The notes: a model not told the origin generated them from the sequence alone. 36,800 nt of DNA from Methanobrevibacter thaueri (GCA_015062925.1 SUTL01000011.1:1-36800); one strand, 5' to 3'. Shown: positions 1 through 10,642, numbered from the stretch's first letter. Numbers and translations are program-made.

Positions 1-323
1 TCAAGCTCCAGACATTCCTTGATGTGCTTTATGTGGTCTAAATTTAATATTTGAGAGTCCTTCAAATCAAGAACGGAAATTGTTTCAAGATAGAAAATAT
101 CTGAAAATTCCTTATTTGAGCTGAATTGGATATTTTCTTTGCTGATATTAGATAAACCTTCATTTTCAAACAAATCTGTGGATTTCAAATAGCAGTATAA
201 AAGTTTTGCAACCGTTGTTTTACCGCTTGAGTTGACTCCCCCGACAACATTAATCTTTTTTAAATCAATATTTGCATAATCGATTTTAGCAAAATCACTG
301 ATTTTTAAAGTAAAATTATCCAT
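1..323 (-). CDS. AAA/ABC-type ATPase, N-terminal part (runs off the left edge)
   Basis: Manual translation from ATG at 323: MDNFTLKISDFAKIDYANIDLKKINVVGGVNSSGKTTVAKLLYCYL...; Walker A-like GGVNSSGKTT; overlaps the stop of the upstream UvrD-like ORF. Confidence 0.75.
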   Translation of the reverse strand, partial: MDNFTLKISDFAKIDYANIDLKKINVVGGVNSSGKTTVAKLLYCYLKSTDLFENEGLSNISKENIQFSSNKEFSDIFYLETISVLDLKDSQILNLDHIKHIKECLEL

Positions 324-3300
324 TTAACCCACCTGCAAATTCCTGCGGTTTACAGATTAACCTGTATGAACATCTGTCACATTCACCAGAATCCTTTGAA
401 AAGCACCCGTTACCGATTTCAACAGCAACATCATTTAATCCGTTGAGTTCGTTTTCCATTACTTCATCATTGATTTCAACGACATGCTGGTAATCTCCTA
501 AAACAAAGTGGGTTATTGCTTTTCGGATAGTGTAATTTTTATATTCATCCAGCTCTTTAAGGGCTGCTGCATAGATGTAGAGCTGTTTTGTGTATCCGTC
601 AATGTGGTCTTCATCATATTGTGCATATTTATAGTCCAGAATTACAATTTCATCTTCTGAAACTTTATAAATCAAATCGATTGCACCGTTAAGAAGATAA
701 TTTCCCTTGTCGATTTCGAATGGAAGTTCTGCTGCCATGACGTCTCTTTCAAGAGAATATGTCTCATAATAGTTTATTACATTGGTCCTGAACTCTTCGA
801 ATTCTTCGGGATTTTCTCCAATATCAAACATTGACTTGTATGTATCATATGTGATTTGTGAAAGCTCTTCAGCACTGACTTTGACACCGTCAAGAAGTTT
901 CAGATTAACTGTTTCCATGATTTCGTGAAATACAGTTCCTCTGTTTGCAGCCTTTATTCCTGGCCTTGCAAATCCCAGATTATATCCCAAATCATATTTG
1001 AACGGACATGATTTGTACTGAGTGTATTTTGAATAGTTCAGCACCAATTGTTCTCCTTTTGGAGCTTCATAGGATTCCTCAATTGTTACATTGTTTAATT
1101 CCTCCATTGTGAATGGAACTGTGCAGTCACGGATATTTTCGATTTGAGTCGGCATCTCACCGATTGTAGATAAAATAAGCAGATCTGCTGCTCTTGTCAT
1201 TGCAACATATAAAATCCTGTCTTCCTCTTCATCATTCAGATGATTTTCCTCTTCAATTGAAATGCTTTTATGTTTAAGTTCACCGTTTTCCTCTTTCAGT
1301 ATTGTTTTATATTTTAAACATTCATTTGGAGTGTAGTATGTATCATTCGGGAAAATGAAGTCCTTTTCACGATTAGGGTCTCTTGAAACCATTGGGAACT
1401 TGTCCTTTTCAAGGGAAGTTATTATTGTTACTGGGAACTCCAGACCTTTAGCTGCATGGATCGTCATCAGCTGAACACCTTCAACTTCCTTTTGATAGGA
1501 TTCATAGTTTTCAATGGAATTCATTATGAAAAACATTACTCCTCTTAGGTCTGTTTCTGATATGAATGATTCATAGTTTGTTATGGTCTGTGTGAGTATT
1601 GCAAGGTTTGCTATTTTTCTGTAGTTGGCTTCAGTATCGGCGAACAAATCTCCCATTGCAATAAGCTCATAGAATACTGAAAGAATTGTTGGTGGTTCTT
1701 CTGATTCTATTTTATCTCGAAGCTCATCCAGTTTCATGAAGAATTCTTTATCATTTTCATGAACATTGTCAATGTTTATTATAGGAAGCTGGAGATTTTT
1801 GAAGATTTCATTTAATGTGTCCTGGTCTTCGTTCTTTTTGACATTATGGACTGCCCTTACTTTGCCGTCACCACGGTTCTGGCGTATTTCATTTTCAATT
1901 CTTAAGATTTCATCCTCATAAGTTTTCTGCAGGTCAGCTAGATATGATTTAGTTGAATCCTCAAGTGACCAAAATACCGGTTCAAAGTATTCACCACAAA
2001 ATGCTTTAAGACTCAGTTCTTTTAATTCATCTTTTGACGGAACATATCCTAAACGAGTATTTCTGGATAGATACCACAGCAAAGTTATTATAGATTTGAC
2101 TTCATTTTGAGAAGCAAGGTCGGCCTGACCCCTTACTGAATAGTTGATATCATCGTCACTGTTGAATTTTTCAATAAGATTTGCAATAGTCTTGTCTGAA
2201 TGTTTTCTGTACAGAACAGCAATATCAGAATCCTTCAGTCCCATTTCTTTTAGACGTTTAATGATATTGTAAACATTTTGAGCCTCATCATCACTGTTCT
2301 CATTTACCAGAAGGAAATTCGGATTGTTATAAGCTTTGCCGTTACTTCGCATATGCTTTTGTGAAGTTTCCTTTCTTTGAGGTGTGATAAAAGCTTCGGT
2401 TAAATTTACAATGTTTTCAGTGGATCTGAAATTGACATCCAGACTTAAAACATCAGGATTATCCAGTCTTATGAGCTCATCGAAAAAGTCATTAAAAGAG
2501 CTTCTGAATGCATAAATGTGCTGGTCAACATCTCCTACAGCTGTGAAATACTCACAGTTTTTCCTTAAAACTTCAAAAATCCTGAACTGCAGAGGGTCGG
2601 TGTCCTGAAACTCATCAACAAATATTGTAGTGTATTTTGTTTCCGGATCTTTTTCCAGTTCTTTTAAGGCCTTAAGCTGTAAGGTGTCATAATCAACATA
2701 GTTATATTCATCCAATAGTTTCAGATATCTGGGATAAGCCTTTGCAATCTGGAGAAATCTAGCATTATACCATGATTTGGAAAATAATTCTTCATCATCA
2801 GCCTTGTTCTTTTTAAGGGGTTTGTCATAATCATCAATTCTCTTTTTGGAAAAATAATCCATTGAACGTACAAAATCAAGATAATCTTTTGTAATTACTC
2901 TTGAATCATTAATTTCGTGAATTAATTTATTGGAATCCACATTAAAACATGTATATTCACCAAACTTGTTTAATACGGCAGGAATCTGATAATCAAAAAC
3001 TGTTGCTTCATTAACAAAACCTAACTCTTTTTTGAATTTCTGAATAAATAATGTCTTTTTTTCAGAGGTATCATCATCTAAAAGTGTTAATGACATGTTT
3101 TTGGATTTTAAATATTCAAGACAGAATGAATGGATTGTGGAAATCTGCATCTTTAAAACAGTACTGTTTGAAAGCTCCTTTCTTAATTTGAATTTAAGAT
3201 TGTCTGCAGCTTTTGTTGTAAATGTTATTACAAGAAAAGATTCAGGATCCACACCCTGTTTAACAAGTTCCTTAATTCTCTCAACAATAACTGTTGTTTT

Positions 3301-3381
3301 ACCGGAACCAGGTCCTGCTTCTACGAGAAGTGTTCCATTTCCGTGTTCAATAACTTTCTTCTGATTTCCTACAAAGTCCAT
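316..3381 (-). CDS. UvrD/AddA-like ATP-dependent helicase with C-terminal RecB/Cas4-type PD-(D/E)XK nuclease domain
   Basis: 1021 aa; Walker A VEAGPGSGKTTVIVERI, motif II IFVDEFQDTDPLQ, motif VI LYVAMTRAADLL; C-terminal NGAIDLI...VILDYKY and clustered Cys (CDRCSYRLIC). Confidence 0.9.
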   Translation of the reverse strand: MDFVGNQKKVIEHGNGTLLVEAGPGSGKTTVIVERIKELVKQGVDPESFLVITFTTKAADNLKFKLRKELSNSTVLKMQISTIHSFCLEYLKSKNMSLTLLDDDTSEKKTLFIQKFKKELGFVNEATVFDYQIPAVLNKFGEYTCFNVDSNKLIHEINDSRVITKDYLDFVRSMDYFSKKRIDDYDKPLKKNKADDEELFSKSWYNARFLQIAKAYPRYLKLLDEYNYVDYDTLQLKALKELEKDPETKYTTIFVDEFQDTDPLQFRIFEVLRKNCEYFTAVGDVDQHIYAFRSSFNDFFDELIRLDNPDVLSLDVNFRSTENIVNLTEAFITPQRKETSQKHMRSNGKAYNNPNFLLVNENSDDEAQNVYNIIKRLKEMGLKDSDIAVLYRKHSDKTIANLIEKFNSDDDINYSVRGQADLASQNEVKSIITLLWYLSRNTRLGYVPSKDELKELSLKAFCGEYFEPVFWSLEDSTKSYLADLQKTYEDEILRIENEIRQNRGDGKVRAVHNVKKNEDQDTLNEIFKNLQLPIINIDNVHENDKEFFMKLDELRDKIESEEPPTILSVFYELIAMGDLFADTEANYRKIANLAILTQTITNYESFISETDLRGVMFFIMNSIENYESYQKEVEGVQLMTIHAAKGLEFPVTIITSLEKDKFPMVSRDPNREKDFIFPNDTYYTPNECLKYKTILKEENGELKHKSISIEEENHLNDEEEDRILYVAMTRAADLLILSTIGEMPTQIENIRDCTVPFTMEELNNVTIEESYEAPKGEQLVLNYSKYTQYKSCPFKYDLGYNLGFARPGIKAANRGTVFHEIMETVNLKLLDGVKVSAEELSQITYDTYKSMFDIGENPEEFEEFRTNVINYYETYSLERDVMAAELPFEIDKGNYLLNGAIDLIYKVSEDEIVILDYKYAQYDEDHIDGYTKQLYIYAAALKELDEYKNYTIRKAITHFVLGDYQHVVEINDEVMENELNGLNDVAVEIGNGCFSKDSGECDRCSYRLICKPQEFAGGLNG

Positions 3382-3518
3382 AAATTAACCTCCACTTATT
3401 AATTATTTATTAATAAATTCGAATTAAATAATTTTCTAAATTAAATCAATTCTAAAATAAAAGAGATTTATTTTTATGGATTAATGTAAATAATCAATTT
3501 TAATTGCTTTGAAATAAA

Positions 3519-5246
3519 CTACTTCCAAATTTCCTGCATTACTTTAGCCATTGGAATTTTTTTATAATCATTTATTTCCAAATATTTAATCTTTGGACTG
3601 TAAAAACTTTCAAAATCATGAATTTCAATAATTTTTGGTTCACATTTACTTTCACTTTCTTTAAACTCATCCAAATCAGTGAATACTTGAAAACTGAAAA
3701 AAACCTCAGAATCAGTGTAATCTATAATCTTAAATCCCTTAGGATCTTCAAAGATAAACTTTGCAAATCTCAACTCCATTAAGAAATCATTACGCAAATC
3801 ATCTGGAGCATCATCAAATTGACGATATTTATTTAATTTTTTAATTAAACTTTTAATCTTATTGTTTTTGATTTCACTTAACATATTTTCGGAGATTTCA
3901 AACAAATCATTGATTGTGAAATATTTTATATTTTTATCCAAATACATTTCATTTACTTTACTTGCAGGAAGCATTATGACCTGAATATCCTCTAAACCTA
4001 AATCAGAGAGGATATCAAGTTTAACTTTACCTTTATTTTCAATTTTATCGCCGTAAGATGGGAATAAAAATGCATTTTTCACTCCTTTAAACTCATGATC
4101 TTCAATAAACTCTTTAAATGCCAATTCATACAAGTATTGTTTTGTAATGGATTCCAGCCCAGGCTGACCATCTAAATTATCTTGTGTAAACTTCAAATTG
4201 TAATATTTTGCATCCAAAATAACAAATTCACTATCATGAAATGTTACAGTATCAGGAATAAATGTACCTTCAGCTTCTTTCGGATAGATATTTTTATAAA
4301 TCCATTTCGGTTTTTTAATTAAATCAATCAATTTCTTATTTGAAGGATATTTAGAATTTAGATTAACTGGAAGAGTTAAATCCTTTAAGCGTTTATGCAA
4401 TTTATCTCCAAATATGTATGCACATTCCGCTTCCCAGATTTCATGATAAGCTGGAGTTCCATATAACGTCAGATAGTTTTCATTGGTGTGAGCGTTTTTA
4501 TTTGACATATAAGAATACATTGACTGCAGTAACTTCTGTTTTTGAGTGTTAAACTCAACATTAAGCTCTTTTTGAAGTCTCTGCAAAATTAAATCAATAT
4601 CTCCAAAATCATCCTGCTCTTTATCTGAAAGCTCAACAGGAGTCAAGTCAAAGAGTTCCAACAATCCTGCCTTTTCCAGATATATTGAACACTCTGTAAT
4701 GATATATTCATGCAACAGTCTGAAATAGTTAAAAAGGTCATTAATTTTATATTTTGTTTGAAGATCAGTGTAATATGGTTTGCCGTCTTTTAGGATTGCA
4801 ACATTCTCATTAACAGTTCTGTTCCAGTCAATTTCACCATTTCCATTTGTTTGAAGGATATTTTGAATGTTTGAATAAACTCCATTTTCATAGTAATCCT
4901 CTATAAAAAACAGCATCATGGACAGCCGATTGTATGAAATGTCTTCAAGCTCATCGTTTTCGTAGCGAAAATCATCATGGGCATTGTTGTATTTTTTAAC
5001 TACGTTGATAACTTGCTTAAAATCTGCTTTTATATTACTTTCCGAAGTAATGTATTTGGGATATATATTTAGGATAATATTTTCAATGATTATTACACCA
5101 ACATAGACAAACTGATATCCATCATTTGTGAATTTAACTATATCATACTTTAAAAGCTTATCCAAGACGTTTTCATCGTTTTGAAGAATTTCCAGGATTT
5201 TTCTTCTTGAATAGTATTTTAACTCTTTGATGTAGACATTCTTCAT
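3519..5246 (-). CDS. McrC / LlaJI-family restriction endonuclease subunit
   Basis: 575 aa directly downstream of the McrB-like ORF (adjacent stop/start); C-terminal half has PD-(D/E)XK-like IPDTVTFHDSEFVILDAKYY. Confidence 0.75.
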   Translation of the reverse strand: MKNVYIKELKYYSRRKILEILQNDENVLDKLLKYDIVKFTNDGYQFVYVGVIIIENIILNIYPKYITSESNIKADFKQVINVVKKYNNAHDDFRYENDELEDISYNRLSMMLFFIEDYYENGVYSNIQNILQTNGNGEIDWNRTVNENVAILKDGKPYYTDLQTKYKINDLFNYFRLLHEYIITECSIYLEKAGLLELFDLTPVELSDKEQDDFGDIDLILQRLQKELNVEFNTQKQKLLQSMYSYMSNKNAHTNENYLTLYGTPAYHEIWEAECAYIFGDKLHKRLKDLTLPVNLNSKYPSNKKLIDLIKKPKWIYKNIYPKEAEGTFIPDTVTFHDSEFVILDAKYYNLKFTQDNLDGQPGLESITKQYLYELAFKEFIEDHEFKGVKNAFLFPSYGDKIENKGKVKLDILSDLGLEDIQVIMLPASKVNEMYLDKNIKYFTINDLFEISENMLSEIKNNKIKSLIKKLNKYRQFDDAPDDLRNDFLMELRFAKFIFEDPKGFKIIDYTDSEVFFSFQVFTDLDEFKESESKCEPKIIEIHDFESFYSPKIKYLEINDYKKIPMAKVMQEIWK

Positions 5247-7403
5247 TTATTCACCATCATCTGTGATGAAGAGATTTTTAATATCATCTGCAAAGATTTC
5301 AATTCCGATTTCATCAAACTTATCGCAGATTTCAGAGTATGTTACATAATTTTTGGTCTTTGCACCGCTGAACATGTCATTTCTTTTAGAGCGTGCAGCA
5401 TCTTCAAACAAATACATGATAATTTTACTCTTGAATGTATCTTTGAAGATATCAGTTGGTATTTCTTTGTTGTGATATTCATTAAATGCAAAGAACGGCC
5501 CAATACATTTATCCTCATTGATTTTGTATGATAATAATTCATCGTTTATTGCTTTTCTGAGGTCGTTCCAGTTGACCTTTGTATTGTTTAGATTAACATA
5601 TGTATCTTTGATTAAATTTTCATCATTGTTGATAGCGAAATATTTGAAATCCCATCTTCTTTTGAACGCAGTATCCATTGGGAAAACACCCTGGTCAGCT
5701 GAGTTCATAGTTGCCCAGATGAAAAGATTTTGCGGTAAAAAGATTTTATCTTGGTTTAAGTATAATTTCATATCTTCGGTAGTGTCAATTGGATAAACAG
5801 ATTCGTGTTTTTCAGTTCTATCTAGAAGTTGGAAGACATCACCAAAAACCGCTGCAACATTAGCACGATTGATTTCTTCAATGATTAATAAATAAGGTTT
5901 ATCAGGGTTTTCCAAAGCTTTTTTAAGAATTCTCATAAATGGCCCAGGGACATATTTGTAGATAATGTCTTTACCATCAGGATATGGTTTAAATGTTCCA
6001 ACAAAGTTTGCATAGGAGTAATCAGGATGAAAAGTAACTCTTTCATAATTATCTGGAAAACTTTTAAGTAATTTCTCTTTATCTTGGTTTAAACTGTATG
6101 ATTTTCCAGTTCCAGGAGCTCCAAAGTAAATTAAATTACGTTTTTTACTAGATTCAAAATGTTTCGAGATTTTTTTACAATCTTTTAAATCAGTTAATCT
6201 GCCTTCTTCTATTGGGTCCCATGGATTTTCACCTTCAAAAAATAAGTCAATGATTTCCTTATTCAACAAAGAATACAGTTTTATACCTGATTTTTTAGCT
6301 AATTGATAATATTGGCCGTCTTTAATATAATAACCATTTTCAGGTTCAATACGAAATTTACGGAGAGTGTAATCCTTAATATTCACACCATGAACTGCTG
6401 GAAACTTTTCAGGGAAAATCAAAACATAATACTTATGTACCCAACTACTTGTTGGTTTAACAATACAACTTTTGAAAATATCATTTAAATCATTTTCAAG
6501 CTGAGCATAGTCAGAAACCGATTCTAATTTAGCATTTTCAATATGTTTTGCACCATTAACTATAGCATCACGTATTTTAGATCCAACTTCAATTGCTTCA
6601 GATTCATTTAAAATTTTTGGATGTTTTGGAGAACCTGAAGTCCATTGATGTGTTTCATTGCTTTTAAACAAAGAATATTTATATGCTGAACCTCCACCAA
6701 TTCCTCCATGATTAAATTCATCTACAAACTCTAGATTATAACACAAAGTAGACTTATCACTATCATGTAAAAAGATTTTATTGATAATATCTCTATCTTC
6801 AAGACTTTCTAAAACATCAGGACCGAACAATTGCCTGAATTTAACAAAAATACCTTCATCTTCTGAGAAATCATCAATATTATTTTCATCTAAAAACTTT
6901 CTAATTATGCAACTAGCATTATCTATTGCATCCATATTTTTACTATAAACTTTTAAAATGTCTTCTTTAGCATCATCATTAATCTTAAAAACAGTGTTAT
7001 TAGTACCAACTGTTCCTTGAGTTGACTTTTTAAGTGAATCCCTTTGAACTTCACCTAACCATTCAACATCCCTTACATCGCAATAATTATCTCCGGAAGA
7101 ATCCTTTTGAGTGATAATATGAGACCTATAATAATCTGATTTGACTTTTCCTATGAAATATGTCTTAGTGCCTCCTTTAGCTGAAAGAACATAATCACCA
7201 ACATTGATTTCATTTTTAAATCTTAAAACCTGATTGAGTGAACGAGTACTTTTATATTTATTTATGAATAACTCTCTGATTTCATCATCAGATTTATCTG
7301 TTAAATCACCTAAATTCCAACCAATTGCAACAATATTGTTTTTTAAAATTTTATCTATTAAAAAAGCTTGCTCTCCTGCCCTAACCATCCACATATTTAC
7401 CAT
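5247..7403 (-). CDS. McrB-like AAA+ restriction subunit with N-terminal PUA/EVE-like candidate reader domain
   Basis: Walker A IYFGAPGTGKSYSL, LLIIEEINRANVAAVFGDVFQLLD, IWATMNSADQGVFPMDTAFKRRW (McrB signatures); N-terminus MWMVRAGEQAFLIDKILKNNIVAIGW resembles PUA/EVE-type modules. Confidence 0.85.
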   Translation of the reverse strand: MVNMWMVRAGEQAFLIDKILKNNIVAIGWNLGDLTDKSDDEIRELFINKYKSTRSLNQVLRFKNEINVGDYVLSAKGGTKTYFIGKVKSDYYRSHIITQKDSSGDNYCDVRDVEWLGEVQRDSLKKSTQGTVGTNNTVFKINDDAKEDILKVYSKNMDAIDNASCIIRKFLDENNIDDFSEDEGIFVKFRQLFGPDVLESLEDRDIINKIFLHDSDKSTLCYNLEFVDEFNHGGIGGGSAYKYSLFKSNETHQWTSGSPKHPKILNESEAIEVGSKIRDAIVNGAKHIENAKLESVSDYAQLENDLNDIFKSCIVKPTSSWVHKYYVLIFPEKFPAVHGVNIKDYTLRKFRIEPENGYYIKDGQYYQLAKKSGIKLYSLLNKEIIDLFFEGENPWDPIEEGRLTDLKDCKKISKHFESSKKRNLIYFGAPGTGKSYSLNQDKEKLLKSFPDNYERVTFHPDYSYANFVGTFKPYPDGKDIIYKYVPGPFMRILKKALENPDKPYLLIIEEINRANVAAVFGDVFQLLDRTEKHESVYPIDTTEDMKLYLNQDKIFLPQNLFIWATMNSADQGVFPMDTAFKRRWDFKYFAINNDENLIKDTYVNLNNTKVNWNDLRKAINDELLSYKINEDKCIGPFFAFNEYHNKEIPTDIFKDTFKSKIIMYLFEDAARSKRNDMFSGAKTKNYVTYSEICDKFDEIGIEIFADDIKNLFITDDGE

Positions 7404-7415
7404 AAAAACACCAAA

Positions 7416-8333
7416 TTATAATTTTTCATCATAAGATTGTTTAAACAATCTGTTAAAGTAAAAAAAATCATCATCAGAAGTTATATTGAATTCATAATCA
7501 CCTACACCATGATGACCAATATTTGAAACATCCCTAATTCTATTGTCTGGATCTGAAATATCACTGTCTTTTAAATTAATCCAAGTTTTTAAAGATTTTG
7601 CTAAAACACTTAATGAAGCAATTATTTTATTGTTAACTTTAAAAACCAAATAATATTTTAAATGCACTATTTCAATATCATCATATTGAGATAAGATATA
7701 TTCTTTTAAATTTTCATACAATGAAATAATATCATCAGATTTACCATTTAAAGTATCTGCTTCAGTGTATTTTTTAATTTCTTTGTTTACTTTTTGTTTA
7801 TTTTTATCAGAATTAGTGACCTGTTTAATAGAAGCAGAAGTATCAGTATTATTTACCTTATCAAATAAAACAGTGTCATTTGAATATTTAGAAACTTTCC
7901 ATAATTCAAATGCAATATCTGAAAACTCAACAGATTTAAGCTGATAAGTAGTATATGATGGAGATATAAACATTACACGAGTTTGTGTAAAATCAAAATC
8001 TTCTTTACCATTATTTTTACTGAAAACTTGATTATATTTTAAAACAAACTCTGCTTTGTTATTTAATAATAATGAAAGATAACTATAACCTTGATCTATT
8101 ACACTATAATTTTTAACATTTTTATATTCAATAATTACAAAAGAATTGGTTTCACTATCATATGCTAGCGTGTCAATTCTTAAATTATCCACTTGAAACT
8201 CTGTTGCAACAAATTCTAAATTGAAGAGTTCCTCCAAGTTATTTTCAGTTAATCTTTGAAGTTCTCTTTCATTTTTAAAATCCTCTTTTTTAATTAATGA
8301 TAAATTGTTTTCATTGATATTGTAAATAGGCAT
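7416..8333 (-). CDS. NucS/DUF91-like PD-(D/E)XK nuclease with C-terminal DUF5655-like domain
   Basis: NLRIDTLAYDSETNSFVIIEYKN (D...ExK nuclease core); C-terminal RIRDVSNIGHHGVGDYEF typical of DUF5655. Confidence 0.7.
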   Translation of the reverse strand: MPIYNINENNLSLIKKEDFKNERELQRLTENNLEELFNLEFVATEFQVDNLRIDTLAYDSETNSFVIIEYKNVKNYSVIDQGYSYLSLLLNNKAEFVLKYNQVFSKNNGKEDFDFTQTRVMFISPSYTTYQLKSVEFSDIAFELWKVSKYSNDTVLFDKVNNTDTSASIKQVTNSDKNKQKVNKEIKKYTEADTLNGKSDDIISLYENLKEYILSQYDDIEIVHLKYYLVFKVNNKIIASLSVLAKSLKTWINLKDSDISDPDNRIRDVSNIGHHGVGDYEFNITSDDDFFYFNRLFKQSYDEKL

Positions 8334-8401
8334 GGTTTAAATTATGTTAAAAGTAGTATAAAATTGTAAAGTTTAATTAAGTGAAAATCAAAGATTCTCA
8401 C

Positions 8402-8934
8402 TTATTTAGTTTTTAAAATATCATTTTTAATTTTGTTAAATTCATCATCTGATAAAACTGGAGTTCCTTCAAGTTTAACTAGTTTTTCAACATTTGCATA
8501 AACCATACCATTAGATCTTTTAAGTTTTTGTGGAGTATCTAATTTATAAACTCTTAAAATCCAGATTTTAGCAGAGCTTCTACTTAAGTAACTTTTAACA
8601 TGTTCTCTTGTCCAGATATGGAATTTATTAAAAGCACCAATTCTTGAAGAAGATTTTTCTATGACTTCTTCAACTTTTGCATAGTATTTAACTTCATAAG
8701 TTCTGTTTTCACCATTCGGCAAAAGATTATCTTTTACGAAATCTTTGTATTCCTCTTGAAAAGAGTCTAGAATATCCTCTTTATTAGCTAGCTAATTGTA
8801 GGATATAATAAAAATTCTTTTTGAGTAGTGTTAATTTTTCTAATTAAAACTGTTTGTTTTCCTTGTCCTAATGCTTCAATTGTTGCATTCCATTCATTTA
8901 TGCATTTTGTTATTTCATCCATTTTAATCCCCAT
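8402..8934 (-). pseudogene. DUF1802-like gene, broken by stop/frameshift near 8785-8800
   Basis: Manual translation from ATG 8934: MGIKMDEITKCINEWNATIEALGQGKQTVLIRKINTTQKEFLLYPTIS*; continues in another frame ...NKEDILDSFQEEYKDFVKDNLLPNGENRTYEVKYYAKVEEVIEK... to 8402. The two parts together resemble one DUF1802-type protein. Confidence 0.55.
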
Positions 8935-10636
8935 ATCTATTTTTAATTGATTTATCTAATATGTAAAATAATTGGTTTTTTCCTTTTTTTACCTGTATAA
9001 AATCCATTATAACCTGATTTTTCTTAAAAACTGTTAATAGTTCCTCTAAATTCATCATCCCATCACTATAAAATTTAGCACATTCCTTAGAAAAAGTAGT
9101 TATTATTAAATTATCATCCATAAACATACATTTTTCATTAAATTTATAACCCATATAAACATATAAATTGAGAAATTGTTGTAAACTTTTAACTTGGTTA
9201 AATGTTAATTTTGAGTGTTTTTTTGAAAGATTTTTCGAATCTTTCTTAAATTTCAAATCCCATTTATCTTTTACTCTGAATACCTCAAAGAAACCTACAA
9301 TTGGATGATCAGCCATAATCATTTGTTCTTCATAAATATTGATTAAATATTCAGAGACATATCTATTATTCCATTTTGCTTTAACAATCCCTTTTTCAAA
9401 ATCTATTTTAAATTTAAATTCTTTTTTAAGTGTTTTGCCACAATATGGGCAAAATTTAAAATTATTATTAAATTCTTTTCCACAATTAGAACAGTATAAA
9501 TAAAATTCATTTTCAACTAATCGAGTTACATCAAATAACTTCCTTGAACATAATGGGCAAAACTTATACTCATTATTTTCAAAAGTTTTTCTGCAATTGA
9601 CACAATAAAGTTTTTTGTTATTTTTATTTTGTTCTATTTTTATCAATTCATTATAAAAATAGGTTTTATCTTTGTCATAATGATTTCTACCCTCTATAAT
9701 CCAATTAACAATTTTTGTTAATGGAATTCCTGTAACCTCTGATGCTTCTTTTCTAGTTTTTCCCTTACGAATTTCATCTAAAACAGAATCCATTTGTATT
9801 AAAATAGGTTCTGATGAATAAGTAATAAGTTGTTTTTCAGAATAGGTCCTATTATACATTTTATTAACATTTTTCGAATTAGGATATTTGTAAATTAAAT
9901 TATGAATATTAGTTGATTTTGAAAAATAATTTAAAGTAAATAAGGGATTTAAAATTTCAATTGATTTTTCTGCAATGTTACTAATATTACTCTGAGATTT
10001 ATCAAAAATCACAACGGGATTAGTTTTAGAAATAAAATCAATGGGTTTATTTCCTCCAAATTTGTCATTTTCATTATTAATAATATTATTTTTAGAATTG
10101 AAACTATCCAAAGTCATAATCATGATTTGAATATTATCAGATACAGCAAAGTTTCTAATAAGTTCTAAATTTGAAGAATCATAACAAAATGAATCATAAT
10201 AAATAGAATTATAAAGTTCTTTAAAATGTTCTTTAGTATCCTCAATAATATTATAAACAAAATTTAATTGAGATTTATTTAATACAATAATGATAAACTT
10301 TGTTAAACCATAATGTTTATTTAATTCAAAAATAGTTCTTAAATAAACATAAATTTTACCTTTTTCTCCATCAATTTGAATATCAAAATTTAATTTATCT
10401 AAATTATTAGTATAATTTAACTTATTATACTCCTGAACAAATTTTAGATTTTCTAAAATATATTCTTTGGGCATATCCATAAAATTACCATTTCCTACAT
10501 CTAAAGAAAAATATCTCGGCACAGTAAAATAATTATTAACTGAATGGACACCTATAAAAATATTTATTACCGAATTTACAGCTTCTACTTGATAATCTAT
10601 ATTTGAATCCCATTGAATATTCATAATTTTAATCAA
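8924..10636 (-). CDS. Res-derived degenerate helicase paralog with HTH and two zinc ribbons
   Basis: N-terminal ~260 aa aligns by eye with the adjacent Res (DYQxEAVN, YDSSxLExxRNFAV, TNPVVI) but Walker A METGTGKT becomes QIDGEKGKI and DEPQ becomes DKSQ; then HTH-like EIRKGKTRKEASEVTGIPLTKIVNWI and zinc ribbons CVNCRKTFENNEYKFCPLC / CSNCGKEFNNNFKFCPYC. Confidence 0.8.
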   Translation of the reverse strand: MIKIMNIQWDSNIDYQVEAVNSVINIFIGVHSVNNYFTVPRYFSLDVGNGNFMDMPKEYILENLKFVQEYNKLNYTNNLDKLNFDIQIDGEKGKIYVYLRTIFELNKHYGLTKFIIIVLNKSQLNFVYNIIEDTKEHFKELYNSIYYDSFCYDSSNLELIRNFAVSDNIQIMIMTLDSFNSKNNIINNENDKFGGNKPIDFISKTNPVVIFDKSQSNISNIAEKSIEILNPLFTLNYFSKSTNIHNLIYKYPNSKNVNKMYNRTYSEKQLITYSSEPILIQMDSVLDEIRKGKTRKEASEVTGIPLTKIVNWIIEGRNHYDKDKTYFYNELIKIEQNKNNKKLYCVNCRKTFENNEYKFCPLCSRKLFDVTRLVENEFYLYCSNCGKEFNNNFKFCPYCGKTLKKEFKFKIDFEKGIVKAKWNNRYVSEYLINIYEEQMIMADHPIVGFFEVFRVKDKWDLKFKKDSKNLSKKHSKLTFNQVKSLQQFLNLYVYMGYKFNEKCMFMDDNLIITTFSKECAKFYSDGMMNLEELLTVFKKNQVIMDFIQVKKGKNQLFYILDKSIKNRYGD

Positions 10637-10642
10637 CCCAAT

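Noticed and set aside
316-3381. Calling the left-edge pair Gabija
   Set aside because: Helicase is about twice the usual GajB size, carries its own PD-(D/E)XK domain, gene order is reversed, and the ATPase is truncated by the window so no TOPRIM domain can be seen.
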